The notes beneath the pieces are model-generated. The model was given only the letters and a program-made list of their open reading frames with translations, was not told the origin of the DNA and searched no databases. Below are positions 25,541 through 34,098 of a DNA stretch of 46,951 nucleotides, one piece after another. A program made the position numbers and the translations under genes. Positions within the stretch are counted from its first letter, which is position 1. The number at the start of each line of letters is the position of its first letter. The stretch is from Spirulina subsalsa CS-330 (GTDB taxonomy: Bacteria > Cyanobacteriota > Cyanobacteriia > Cyanobacteriales > Spirulinaceae), in assembly GCF_028330765.1 (NCBI RefSeq), contig NZ_JAQMTY010000209.1, positions 1 to 46,951 of the forward strand, read 5' to 3'.

Positions 25541-25846
25541 CTAGTTGCTGCCGGTGAAGACCACTTCCGGGAATTTGTCCTGAGCCACATTCATCGGCGT
25601 GCGCTTGCCTTCTTCTTGCCAGTAGTTGATCACTTCGGTGGCTTGGTTGAGAAGGGCAATCCGCTCGACTTCGTTGATCCAGTGCTTGGATTCGAGTTCG
25701 GTTTTGAGTTGTTCCCAGGCATCGTTACGGGGCCAGAAATAATAGGGGGTGAGGGGACTCGTTCCTTTGCCCACAACTTGATCGACGGCAATTGCCACAT
25801 TGGCATCGAGCCATAAAATTTTAAGAATAAAGCGCGCTGACTCCAA
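25541..25846 (-). CDS. ycf65: Ycf65 / plastid-specific ribosomal protein PSRP-3 homologue
   Basis: A 101-residue protein with the conserved Ycf65 core: [60 protein letters not shown] and [12 protein letters not shown]. This protein is a component of the 30S ribosomal subunit in cyanobacteria and plastids. The length is normal. It is transcribed alone and convergently with the atpE terminator. Confidence 0.92.
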   Translation of the reverse strand: MESARFILKILWLDANVAIAVDQVVGKGTSPLTPYYFWPRNDAWEQLKTELESKHWINEVERIALLNQATEVINYWQEEGKRTPMNVAQDKFPEVVFTGSN

Positions 25847-25974
25847 GTAAACCTCCGAAATTAATGTTCTGTGTAGGGTTAAGCTATAAGTTCACAATTT
25901 TACAATTGTATCGCAGTTTTCAAAATTCGGCGGCACTGTCGTCTAGATAGTCTGAAGCACAGTACAAAACGAGC

Positions 25975-26754
25975 ATGATTATTTTTGATATTGATGGGGT
26001 GATTCGCGATGTGACTCAATCCTATCGACGAGCGATCGCAGATACCGTCGAGCATTACACCGAGGGCAATTTTCGCCCCACCCTCCATGATATTGATCAA
26101 CTCAAAAGCGAAGGGGTTTGGAATAATGACTGGGAAGCCTCCCAAGAATTGATCTATCGGTATTACGAGAAGGGGCATCATGCCAGCGATGGTGGGTGTT
26201 GCGATCGCACCACCCACCCCCTCGACTACGCCGCCCTCGTGGACTTTTTCCAAGCCCGGTATCGCGGCAACCATTGGGACGGCTACATCACCAGCGAACC
26301 CCTCCTCGTCACCGCAGCGTATTTTCAAACCCTCACCGCTGCTCAAATCCCTTGGGGCTTCTTCAGCGGCGCAATGCGAGACGAAGCACTCTACGCCCTC
26401 AGCGATCGCCTCGGCCTCGATCATCCCCCCCTCTTTGCCATGGAAGACGGCCCCGGCAAACCCGACCCCACCGGACTGTTGACCGTGATGGATCACTTAG
26501 CCCCCAACAGCACCCAACCCGTCTGCTACGTGGGGGACACCGTGGGCGACTTACAAACCGTGCAACAGGCCCAAGCCCAACGCCCCGATCACCCATTCAT
26601 CGGCATCGGCATCCTCCCCCCCCACGTCCAACCCGATCCCCACCGCTGCGAAGCCTACCGGAACACCCTCAAGACCCACGGCGCGGCCTGTGTTTTGGCG
26701 AATGTGATGGACTTAACCCCTGAGCGTTATCACCTGCTTTTAGAGTCATCCTGA
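25975..26754 (+). CDS. HAD superfamily hydrolase (TIGR01548-like, subfamily IA)
   Basis: A 259-residue phosphatase-like protein. HAD motif I is MIIFDIDGVIRDV (nucleophile D5, D7); a helical cap with QELIYRYYEKG and NHWDGYIT follows; motif II FFSGAM; motif III lysine in GPGKPDPTG; motif IV CYVGDTVGDLQT. The DIDGVIRD and VGDTVGD forms match the cyanobacterial/haloarchaeal TIGR01548 group, whose substrate is not established. The 3' end is followed by a MITE and then a strong terminator. Confidence 0.85.
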   Translation: MIIFDIDGVIRDVTQSYRRAIADTVEHYTEGNFRPTLHDIDQLKSEGVWNNDWEASQELIYRYYEKGHHASDGGCCDRTTHPLDYAALVDFFQARYRGNHWDGYITSEPLLVTAAYFQTLTAAQIPWGFFSGAMRDEALYALSDRLGLDHPPLFAMEDGPGKPDPTGLLTVMDHLAPNSTQPVCYVGDTVGDLQTVQQAQAQRPDHPFIGIGILPPHVQPDPHRCEAYRNTLKTHGAACVLANVMDLTPERYHLLLESS

Positions 26755-26795
26755 CGAACGATCAAGGGGCTGATCTTGAATTAAGGAAGGAGCTA

Positions 26796-26888
26796 ATACC
26801 AATTCTCTAAATTCACGCTACCAAACAAGGGGCTTAAGCCCCTTGCCTGAGTCATGTCATGGGTAGTCCTACGTTAGAAAATTGGTAT
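26796..26888 (+). mobile_element. MITE with ATACCAATT terminal repeats carrying the same core palindrome, copy D
   Basis: A 93-bp element with 15-bp terminal inverted repeats ATACCAATTCTCTAA (26796-26810) and TTAGAAAATTGGTAT (26874-26888), which differ at one position. It holds a perfect core, AAGGGGCTTAAGCCCCTT, at 26827-26844. Its ends are unlike those of copies A-C. It separates the HAD gene from the terminator at 26895. Confidence 0.75.
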
Positions 26889-26894
26889 CAAGCC

Positions 26895-26932
26895 GCCTTG
26901 TCTGGCGTTAAGCATAGACAAGGCAGTTTTTT
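26895..26932 (+). terminator. Intrinsic terminator downstream of the HAD gene
   Basis: Perfect 9-bp stem GCCTTGTCT (26895-26903) / AGACAAGGC (26916-26924), then AG and six Ts (26927-26932). It presumably served the HAD gene before the MITE inserted between them. Confidence 0.8.
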
Positions 26933-26952
26933 CACCGTTGCTCAGATACCGG

Positions 26953-27621
26953 CTACTGCACAGACACAGAACCCGCTGCACAGCTTGCTCCGTCTGCGGT
27001 GACTGCGGGTATTTCGGGGGCGGTGGTGCTGTTTTCTTCGGTTTCACAGAGAATGCCTTGGGTGATGCCCTCGTCATCGATATAGACCAAGCCGGTGAAG
27101 CTTTTGGCCTCGTCGCCTTGGGCGGAGCCGGTAATCATGACGTTGTTGTCGGCTAAAACCATTTCGTAGGCGTAGTTTTCGTTGTCGGGACTGATGCTTA
27201 AGCCGAGGTCTTCAAAACTGTCGGTAAAGGCTTCGTTTTCGGCGTAGTAGGCCTGTTGGCCACTCATTAAGGCACTGACGGACAAGATTCCTTCGGAGGC
27301 GGCGGCGCGGGCGGCATTGTTTTCGAGTTCTTCGGCGAGGCTGACGATTTTTGTGTCTTCCGGGACAGCGGTGGCTTCGGACACTCGCTCAATGGGAATT
27401 TCATAGGCGATTTTTTCAGGACTCAGGCCTTCGGGGGCGATGAAGTACACTTTTTCATCATCGCTGAGGATAAACTGCACCGATTCGCCGGTATCGGGGT
27501 TAACGAATTCCCAAGTGCCCTGCCAATTGGTTTCTGCTGAACGGCTACAGGCGCTGAGGGCACTGAGACAGAGGCTGGAGAGAAGAACCCATTTAACGGC
27601 GTTCGATGGCATTAAGTTCAT
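26953..27621 (-). CDS. Lipoprotein with type IV pilin-like G/H domain
   Basis: A 222-residue protein with a lipoprotein signal (KWVLLSSLCLSALSAC, lipobox cysteine C25), an N-terminal beta region (WQGTWEFVNPDTGESVQF), and then a domain matching the cyanobacterial pilin G/H family. The matching parts are AASEGILSVSALMSGQQAYY, FEDLGLSISPDNENYAYEM, SFTGLVYIDDEGITQGILC and a closing CAAGSVSV with paired cysteines. In ordinary members this domain follows a cleaved pilin helix; here it is preceded by a lipid anchor. Function unknown; the domain suggests surface or periplasmic binding. It is convergent with the HAD gene. Confidence 0.75.
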   Translation of the reverse strand: MNLMPSNAVKWVLLSSLCLSALSACSRSAETNWQGTWEFVNPDTGESVQFILSDDEKVYFIAPEGLSPEKIAYEIPIERVSEATAVPEDTKIVSLAEELENNAARAAASEGILSVSALMSGQQAYYAENEAFTDSFEDLGLSISPDNENYAYEMVLADNNVMITGSAQGDEAKSFTGLVYIDDEGITQGILCETEENSTTAPEIPAVTADGASCAAGSVSVQ

Positions 27622-27798
27622 AGTAATTGGTCGATTTCACATACAACAAGCCTGACTGCGATCGCTGTTTTCGTCCATCAATCACAGGCGGCTTCTTTAT
27701 CTTAGCGGCGATTTTTGCGATCATTGCTGGGATGAAACTAGCCTTGGCCAAGGGGAACGTTATCCTAGGATGGGGAATCTTTAACGTGAACGATCGCA

Positions 27799-28563
27799 AT
27801 GGATTGGCAGGAAACAAGTAACAACTGGGTGTTAATTCCGCCCCAGCCGGTGGGGTTAGTGCATTTTTTGGGGGGGGCGTTTGTGGCCACCGCACCGCAT
27901 TTGCTCTATCGCAGCTTGCTCGAAGCCCTCGCCCAGGCAGGGTATGGGATTATCGCCACGCCCTTTTTTACCCTCGAAACGTTGGATCATCAAGCGATCG
28001 CCCGGAATGTGTTGAATCGCTTTGAAACGGCGTGCGATCGCCTCACCCAGCGTCAACTCCTACCGCCCCATCTTCCCATCTACGGCATCGGCCACAGCAT
28101 GGGCTGCAAACTGCACCTCCTGATCAACAGCCGTTACCCTGTCGAACGGGTGGGAAACGCGCTCATCTCCTTTAACAACTTTCCCATTGATCGCTCCATC
28201 CCCTTTGCCGATCGCCTCCAACTCCGCACCAGTTTTAACCTCGACTTTACCCCCACCCCCGCCGAAACCTTGGCGGTAATCAAAACGGACTATCCCGTCC
28301 AGCGGAATTTATTGATCAAATTTCGCCGCGATGACATTGACCAAACCTACGACCTCGCGCCCATCTTTGAAACCCGTTTCGCAACTCAGACCCGCTTCCA
28401 AATCTTGCCCGGAACCCACACCACCCCCCTGAGCCAACGCCTTAACTGGCAAGTGGGCAAAGCCTTCACCCCCCTCGATGCGATCGGGCAATGGGTAAAA
28501 CAGGAAGTCTCTCGCGATCTCGATCGCCTCCAACAGGAGCTTTTGCACTGGTTGCGGGAGTGA
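27799..28563 (+). CDS. DUF1350 family alpha/beta-hydrolase-like protein
   Basis: A 254-residue protein of the DUF1350 family found in cyanobacteria and plastids. It has an alpha/beta-hydrolase look: PVGLVHFLGGAFVATAPHLL (oxyanion region), YGIIATPFFTLE, and the nucleophile elbow GIGHSMGCKLHLL (S100). Later come VERVGNALISFNN and a histidine in LPGTHTTPL (about H211), which could complete a triad. The substrate is unknown; plant homologues are plastid-targeted. ATG 27799 lies in a 177-base divergent spacer shared with the lipoprotein gene. Confidence 0.85.
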   Translation: MDWQETSNNWVLIPPQPVGLVHFLGGAFVATAPHLLYRSLLEALAQAGYGIIATPFFTLETLDHQAIARNVLNRFETACDRLTQRQLLPPHLPIYGIGHSMGCKLHLLINSRYPVERVGNALISFNNFPIDRSIPFADRLQLRTSFNLDFTPTPAETLAVIKTDYPVQRNLLIKFRRDDIDQTYDLAPIFETRFATQTRFQILPGTHTTPLSQRLNWQVGKAFTPLDAIGQWVKQEVSRDLDRLQQELLHWLRE

Positions 28564-28652
28564 TGCGATCGCCTCCAGTCCGACATACCCCAGATTCACG
28601 AGTTTATGTTAACTTTAGTTTCAACTATTGTTAGGTCTGATAAGGGGACATG

Positions 28653-29123
28653 ATGAGCTTTGAACTACCGGAATCTGTAAAAGTCTATTCCCAATTTTTT
28701 CATCCGATTCTGATGTGGGTTTTACTCGGACTTTCAATTTATGCGTTTTATCTCGGCTCCCAAAGTCGCAAGCTGCGCAAAGCCGATAAAGAAGTCCGCA
28801 AGGAAATGATCGGCAAAAACTTCACCGAGCGTCATTTTCGGACGGGTTCCATTGTGTTGGCTTTGATGATTTGCGGCACGGTGGGTGGCATGGCAGTCAC
28901 CTACATTAACAATGGCAAGCTTTTCGTCGGCCCTCATCTCATCGCCGGACTCGGCATGACCGCTATGATTGCGGTTTCTGCCTCCCTCGTTCCGTTCATG
29001 CAAAAGGGTAATAATCTCGCTCGCATTACCCATATTTCCCTGAATATTTTCCTCTTGGGGCTGTTCGGTTGGCAGGCCTTCAGCGGCATGGATATCGTGA
29101 CTCGGATTTTGAGCAATTTCTAA
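28653..29123 (+). CDS. DUF4079 family membrane protein
   Basis: A 156-residue membrane protein with about four helices: HPILMWVLLGLSIYAFYLGS, a basic cytoplasmic loop, GSIVLALMICGTVGGMAVTY, PHLIAGLGMTAMIAVSASLV, and ITHISLNIFLLGLFGWQAFS. The histidines HP and PH near helix starts are typical of this cytochrome b561-like cyanobacterial/plastid family; haem binding is possible but unproven. The second of two adjacent ATGs is listed. Its stop overlaps the stop of the convergent DUF1997 gene. Confidence 0.8.
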   Translation: MSFELPESVKVYSQFFHPILMWVLLGLSIYAFYLGSQSRKLRKADKEVRKEMIGKNFTERHFRTGSIVLALMICGTVGGMAVTYINNGKLFVGPHLIAGLGMTAMIAVSASLVPFMQKGNNLARITHISLNIFLLGLFGWQAFSGMDIVTRILSNF

Positions 29124-29890
29124 GGATCTGGGCTTTCCGTCTCGCTCGTGGCTGAGGTTTCAGACGTGATGTGAATGAGGCGGCGCGATCGCTTCGGTGG
29201 CAAGGGTAAGCCCATCCGGTCATGAAAGTCTTTTTGGACGGTCTGGGTGAGACGGGGCGAAATTTTGCGGACAATCTGGGTGAGGAGGCGATCGCCGGTC
29301 TTTTGAATTAAATCGCGGGGCAGTTTTTCAATAAACAGGGGAAACCGCAAGCGGACATTGAGGGTTAAGCCCCATTCCACTTTCGTGACTTGGGATGCGA
29401 TCGCCTGATTCACCGGCCAATCCAACTCCGTCGAATTCACCCCCTCAATGGTCATCATCGCCCGATAGTCCACGTCATAACCCGGCGGCGTATAGTCCGG
29501 GACAGGGATACTGTACATGGTGTAGGTCCGGTCTGCCGGAGGGGCCAACACCACCGCCATCTTCGGCTCAACCTCATAGCCAAACGCCCCAAAATGCCCC
29601 ACGGTCAACACATACCCATTATCTCCCAACGGTTCAGCCGTCATCGGTTGGGCGCAGTGCTTGAACCAATGTTCATGGGCATTGAGATAATTCTCAACCC
29701 GTTCCGGTTCACCATACATATCCATATTGCCCCGGAACTGAGTCCGAAACGCAAACACAGCCTCCCCAGCCGCCTGCTCCTGTTCCGCAGCGCCGTGATC
29801 CGTGGACTGGGTGGATGAATGGTTTTCTCCCAACGCAACAGGATCTGGAATTGCATCGACGGATGATGAGTCTGCACACGGAAACTGCAT
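29120..29890 (-). CDS. DUF1997 family protein
   Basis: From ATG 29890 the protein has 256 residues. It begins with a poorly conserved Ser/Glu-rich stretch, then the DUF1997 core: GNMDMYGEPERVENYLNAHE, HWFKHCAQPMTAEPLGDNGY, LTVGHFGAFGYEVEPKMAVV, and a C-terminal LNVRLRFPLFIEKLPRDLIQ. The core resembles a START/lipid-binding fold seen in cyanobacteria and plastids; function unknown. A C-terminal arginine-rich tail (PKRSRRLIH) is lineage-specific. It overlaps the DUF4079 gene by four bases, tail to tail. Confidence 0.82.
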   Translation of the reverse strand: MQFPCADSSSVDAIPDPVALGENHSSTQSTDHGAAEQEQAAGEAVFAFRTQFRGNMDMYGEPERVENYLNAHEHWFKHCAQPMTAEPLGDNGYVLTVGHFGAFGYEVEPKMAVVLAPPADRTYTMYSIPVPDYTPPGYDVDYRAMMTIEGVNSTELDWPVNQAIASQVTKVEWGLTLNVRLRFPLFIEKLPRDLIQKTGDRLLTQIVRKISPRLTQTVQKDFHDRMGLPLPPKRSRRLIHITSETSATSETESPDP

Positions 29891-29974
29891 AGGACACCTG
29901 AGAGTAGGGCAGAATGACTTCAACTTACTCTATTATCCTAAACTCAACCCATTTAATTGTAAGGAACGTAACGA

Positions 29975-30637
29975 ATGAAAGCTTTTGTTGCTGGCGCAAC
30001 CGGACGCACCGGCCGTCAAATTGTCCAAGTTTTGCTCGAAAAGGACATCGCCGTTTGTGCCCTCGTGCGCAGTCTTGAAAAGGGTCAAACTGAATTACCC
30101 CAAGGGGTTGAACTCGTCGAAGGAGATCTCCTTAACCCCCCATCCTGGCAGGCGGCGTTAGCGGATTGTGATGTGGTGTTTTGTGCCGTCGGTGCAGCAC
30201 CATCCCTGAACTTCACAGAACCCTACCAAGTGGATTACGTTGGCACAAAACACCTCATTGATGCCACGGAAAAACAGGGCATCGAACGCTTTATTTTGAT
30301 TTCGTCCCTCTGTGTTTCGCAGTTCTTCCATCCGCTTAATCTGTTTTGGCTCGTGTTGTTTTGGAAGCAGCAGGTGGAACAGTACCTGCAAAAAACAGGA
30401 CTGAAGTTTACGATCGTGCGACCCGGTGGACTCCTTGATACAGATAATGCTGATCCGCTGGTGGTGGCTAAGGCGGATACCTTATTTGAGGGGCGCATTC
30501 CCCGCCGGAAGGTGGCTGAGTTGGCGGTCGAATCTCTGTTCTATGACGATAGCCAGTACAAAATTATTGAAACTGTTGCCCAACCGGAGGCCCAGCCGCA
30601 GTCGTGGGAACACCTCTTTAGCACCTTGGCCGCGTAA
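29975..30637 (+). CDS. Atypical short-chain dehydrogenase (NAD(P)-binding, Ycf39/Tic62-like)
   Basis: A 220-residue Rossmann protein: MKAFVAGATGRTGRQIVQVL (dinucleotide-binding G-x-x-G-x-x-G, residues 7-13), GVELVEGDLLNP, ADCDVVFCAVGA, VDYVGTKHLIDATEKQGIER, ISSLCVS and LKFTIVRPGGLLDT. The usual YxxxK is replaced by a FWKQQVEQYL helix, as in atypical SDRs such as Ycf39 and Tic62-like proteins, which bind NADPH but may act as chaperones or sensors. The substrate is unknown. A spacer with MITE copy C follows, upstream of kaiA. Confidence 0.85.
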   Translation: MKAFVAGATGRTGRQIVQVLLEKDIAVCALVRSLEKGQTELPQGVELVEGDLLNPPSWQAALADCDVVFCAVGAAPSLNFTEPYQVDYVGTKHLIDATEKQGIERFILISSLCVSQFFHPLNLFWLVLFWKQQVEQYLQKTGLKFTIVRPGGLLDTDNADPLVVAKADTLFEGRIPRRKVAELAVESLFYDDSQYKIIETVAQPEAQPQSWEHLFSTLAA

Positions 30638-30783
30638 CGCGGGCTGAGGCATCAATAATCCCCTCAAGTCTGTTGCTCTGACAGGTTTGAGGGCAGATCC
30701 TCAATCGCCCCAATCCCTGGGGCGGGTTGAGGTTGAGGCGGCCCTGATCCAAGGCGTGCGGGCGATCGCTCCCGTGGACAATG

Positions 30784-30878
30784 TATAGCAATCAACAAGG
30801 GCATCAGGACAGGCAAGGGGCTTAAGCCCCTTGTTCCAGAGTCTTTAGAATGTCCTAACCGCTCTGGCTAGTGCTATA
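30784..30878 (+). mobile_element. MITE, palindrome family, copy C, upstream of kaiA
   Basis: A ~95-bp relative of copies A and B with ends TATAGCAATC and GTGCTATA, the perfect core AAGGGGCTTAAGCCCCTT at 30815-30832, and TTGTTCCAGAGTC after it. It is more diverged on the left side (AACAAGGGCATCAGGACAGG). It ends 140 bases before the kaiA start. Confidence 0.72.
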
Positions 30879-30952
30879 TCAGGATTAACGTTGCTTGAGA
30901 ATTAGTGCTAAATTTAACTTTTATGAAGTAACGCAACAGTTTCCTAGAAAAC

Positions 30953-30960
30953 TATACAAT
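30953..30960 (+). promoter_or_regulatory. Possible kaiA -10 element
   Basis: TATACAAT at 30953-30960 in an AT-rich stretch, 59 bases before the kaiA start. No clear -35 box was found at the normal distance. Confidence 0.3.
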
Positions 30961-31018
30961 CATTTACACAGACCGCCAGCCCTTGACCCACCCACGATCG
31001 CACAGATAAAACACACCA

Positions 31019-31936
31019 TTGGATGCTCAACTCTCTATCTGTATTTACGCCAAGGCCGATCCCCTGATTCGGTCTCTTTCGCAGCAGCTAGGGAGCGATC
31101 GCTACAACTGCCATCTTTTTAGTGAACAAGTCGAACTGCTCAAATTCATCGAAGGTCACAAAACCGACATTGATTGCCTGATCATCCAAAACACAGAAGC
31201 AGACCTCAGCGTCCTCAACGAACTCTACGCCCACGGCATCCTCCTGCCCATCGTCATCATTGAACCCGCTCAATCCCAAAACACCGCCACCGAGCACAAT
31301 GATCACGGGCTACTCCTCAACCCCACCCAATACCTCTATCACACCGGAGAAGTGCGACTCCTCGGCAGCGAAATCGCACAGATTGCCACCACCATCGATC
31401 GGGCGATCGCCAAATTCCTCAAACTCACCCCCAGCCGCCCCCCCAGCACCGACGAACTCCCCCCATCCCCCGAAACAGACGATCCGCCCAGCTTCCTCAT
31501 CCTCCAGCAACGCCGCCTCGCCGAAAAACTCCAAGAACGCCTTGGCTACCTTGGCATTTACTACAAACGCAACCCCCAAGACTTCTTCCGCAACCTCTCC
31601 CGCCACGACAAACAAACCCTGATCACCGAACTCAAAGCAAACTATCGCGACATCATCCTTAACTACTTCGATACCGATTACCCCCTCAATCAACTCATCG
31701 ATCAACTCGTCAACCGCGCCTTCTTCGCCGACCTATCCGTCTCCCAAATCCTAGAAATTCACATGGATCTCATCGACCAGTTCACCCAACAACTCAAGCT
31801 CGAAGGCCGCAGTGAAGACATCCTCCTCGACTATCGCCTTGCCCTCATCGACATCATCGCCCACCTCTGTGAAATGTACCGCCGCTCCATCCCCCGCGAA
31901 GACATTCCCTTTGAAGTCTTCTCTCGCCATGGATAA
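31019..31936 (+). CDS. kaiA: Circadian clock protein KaiA
   Basis: A 305-residue KaiA, the activator of KaiC autophosphorylation. The N-terminal pseudo-receiver domain (about 1-135; LSICIYAKADPLIRSLSQQL, IDCLIIQNTEADL) is followed by a linker (PSRPPSTDELPPSPETDD) and the conserved KaiC-binding four-helix domain (about 180-300): RNPQDFFRNLSRHDKQTL, DYPLNQLIDQLVNRAFFADL, EGRSEDILLDYRLALIDIIA. The length is that of full KaiA proteins. The only start in this frame after the stop at 31007 is TTG at 31019, and no good Shine-Dalgarno precedes it. It heads the kaiABC cluster. Confidence 0.93.
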   Translation: MDAQLSICIYAKADPLIRSLSQQLGSDRYNCHLFSEQVELLKFIEGHKTDIDCLIIQNTEADLSVLNELYAHGILLPIVIIEPAQSQNTATEHNDHGLLLNPTQYLYHTGEVRLLGSEIAQIATTIDRAIAKFLKLTPSRPPSTDELPPSPETDDPPSFLILQQRRLAEKLQERLGYLGIYYKRNPQDFFRNLSRHDKQTLITELKANYRDIILNYFDTDYPLNQLIDQLVNRAFFADLSVSQILEIHMDLIDQFTQQLKLEGRSEDILLDYRLALIDIIAHLCEMYRRSIPREDIPFEVFSRHG

Positions 31937-32001
31937 CGAGCCTTAATCCCTTAGAATTATCTATACTCAAATTCCGTTTCCCATTGCCCACCACATGATC
32001 T

Positions 32002-32304
32002 ATGAGTCCTCCAAAAAAAACGTATGTTCTCAAACTCTACGTTGCCGGAAATACACCCAACTCAGCCCGGGCCCTCAAAACATTGAAAGGCATCCTTGAG
32101 CATGACTTTCAGGGAGTGTACGCCTTAAAGGTGATTGATGTCCTCAAAAATCCCCAACTGGCAGAAGAAGACAAAATCTTAGCCACACCAACACTTTCAA
32201 AAGTGCTCCCGCCCCCCGTCCGTAAAATTATCGGCGACTTATCAGATCGCGAAAAAGTACTGATTGGTCTAGACTTACTATATGAAGAGATCAACGATGA
32301 GTAG
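32002..32304 (+). CDS. kaiB: Circadian clock protein KaiB
   Basis: A 100-residue thioredoxin-like metamorphic protein that binds phosphorylated KaiC and sequesters KaiA. The sequence shows [60 protein letters not shown], and an acidic C-terminal tail (LYEEINDE). This matches the classical KaiB1 type that works with KaiA and KaiC. It lies 65 bases after kaiA and 72 before kaiC, same strand. Confidence 0.97.
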   Translation: MSPPKKTYVLKLYVAGNTPNSARALKTLKGILEHDFQGVYALKVIDVLKNPQLAEEDKILATPTLSKVLPPPVRKIIGDLSDREKVLIGLDLLYEEINDE

Positions 32305-32376
32305 CGCTTGATCTCTGGCGAAAAACATATCCCACCATTACACTTTTAAAACCATTATTGCTGCACCTAAAAAAGA

Positions 32377-33948
32377 ATGAGTCATTTTGATTCTAGTGAA
32401 TCACCGACATCGGAAAAAACTCTGGTTGGTGTCCGCAAAATCCAAACCTTAATTGAAGGATTTGATGAGATTAGTCATGGTGGCATGCCAGTAGAGCGGA
32501 CAACCCTCGTCAGTGGAACATCCGGAACCGGAAAAACATTACTAGCGATCCAGTTTCTTTATAACGGCATCAAGCATTTCGGCGAATCCGGTGTTTTTGT
32601 CACCTTTGAAGAATCCCCCGCCGACATTATTACCAATGCCTATAGTTTTGGCTGGGATTTACAAGAACTAGTCGATGATGGCAAGCTCTTTATTCTCGAT
32701 GCCTCCCCCGATCCTGAAGGGCAAGAAGTGGTGGGTAACTTTGACCTGTCTGCCCTCATTGAACGGATTCAATATGCGATTCGGAAATATAAAGCCAAGC
32801 GGGTTTCCATTGACTCCGTCACAGCCGTTTTCCAACAATACGAAGGAGCATCGGTTGTCCGGCGCGAAATCTTCCGATTAGTGGCTCGCCTCAAGCAAAT
32901 TGGGGTCACCTCGATCATGACCACGGAGCGCGTCGAAGAATATGGGCCAGTGGCCCGGTTTGGGGTTGAAGAATTTGTCTCGGATAATGTGATCATTATT
33001 CGCAACGTTTTAGAAGGGGAACGGCGGCGGCGCACCATTGAGATTTTAAAATTGCGGGGGACAACCCACATGAAAGGGGAATACCCCTTCACCATTACCA
33101 ACGATGGGATTAATATCTTCCCCCTCGGTGCGATGCGCTTAACCCAACGGTCATCGAATGTCCGGATTTCTTCCGGGGTGAAAACCTTGGATGAAATGTG
33201 CGGCGGCGGCTTCTTCAAGGATTCAATTATTCTCGCCACAGGGGCGACGGGGACTGGGAAAACCCTCCTCGTGAGTAAGTTTTTACAGGAAGGGTGCAAC
33301 CAGGGTGAGCGGGCGATTTTATTTGCCTATGAAGAATCACGGGCCCAACTGTCGCGCAATGCGAATTCTTGGGGGGTGAACTTTGAAGAAATGGAGCAGA
33401 AAGGGTATCTCAAACTGCTTTGTAACTATCCTGAATCGGCAGGCTTAGAGGATCATTTACAAATGATCAAGTCGGAAATTGAGGAATTCAAGCCGTCGCG
33501 GATTGCGATCGATTCTCTATCGGCATTGGCGCGGGGGGTGACGAATAATGCGTTCCGTCAGTTTGTGATTGGCGTGACGGGTTATGCGAAACAGGAAGAA
33601 ATCACCGGCTTTTTCACGAATACGACGGATCAATTTATGGGGTCAAACTCCATTACAGAGTCCCATATTTCAACGATTACCGACACGATTATCATGCTCC
33701 AATATGTGGAGATTCGGGGTGAAATGTCGCGGGCGATTAACGTCTTTAAAATGCGGGGATCGTGGCATGATAAGGGGATTCGAGAATATAGCATTAATTC
33801 TGAAGGCCCTGATATTAAGGATTCGTTCCGGAACTATGAGCGTTTAATTAGTGGTTCACCGACTCGCATTATGGTGGATGAAAAAACCGAGCTTTCCCGG
33901 ATTGTGCGGGGGGTGCGTGATAAAACGATTGATGAGGATTTGGGTTAA
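32377..33948 (+). CDS. kaiC: Circadian clock ATPase/autokinase KaiC
   Basis: A 523-residue double RecA-fold protein. CI has Walker A SGTSGTGKT (46-54) and catalytic E78-E79; CII has GATGTGKT (289-296) and E319-E320. The phosphorylation sites equivalent to Ser431/Thr432 are S432 and T433 in ITESHISTITDT, with T427 also present, so the protein is a canonical phosphorylating KaiC1 one residue out of register with the Synechococcus enzyme. The C-terminal A-loop/tail (PTRIMVDEKTELSRIVRGVR) that KaiA grasps is intact. All residues needed for a KaiABC oscillator are present. Confidence 0.98.
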   Translation: MSHFDSSESPTSEKTLVGVRKIQTLIEGFDEISHGGMPVERTTLVSGTSGTGKTLLAIQFLYNGIKHFGESGVFVTFEESPADIITNAYSFGWDLQELVDDGKLFILDASPDPEGQEVVGNFDLSALIERIQYAIRKYKAKRVSIDSVTAVFQQYEGASVVRREIFRLVARLKQIGVTSIMTTERVEEYGPVARFGVEEFVSDNVIIIRNVLEGERRRRTIEILKLRGTTHMKGEYPFTITNDGINIFPLGAMRLTQRSSNVRISSGVKTLDEMCGGGFFKDSIILATGATGTGKTLLVSKFLQEGCNQGERAILFAYEESRAQLSRNANSWGVNFEEMEQKGYLKLLCNYPESAGLEDHLQMIKSEIEEFKPSRIAIDSLSALARGVTNNAFRQFVIGVTGYAKQEEITGFFTNTTDQFMGSNSITESHISTITDTIIMLQYVEIRGEMSRAINVFKMRGSWHDKGIREYSINSEGPDIKDSFRNYERLISGSPTRIMVDEKTELSRIVRGVRDKTIDEDLG

Positions 33949-34098
33949 GGCCGAATCCGTTCAATGTTTGCCTTCTGTAGCCTGACTCGATGGGCGGTTT
34001 TCTGGATCTTGATCGAAGTCTGCGCGATCGCACACCCCACGGCTATCCCCATAATCTGGGTGGTTAGGGTAGTTTGAAGACGCTCAATGCTGGCGCGA

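Noticed and set aside
33949-34098. Possible tRNA or terminator after kaiC
   Set aside because: No cloverleaf and no stem followed by a T-run could be found in the spacer.
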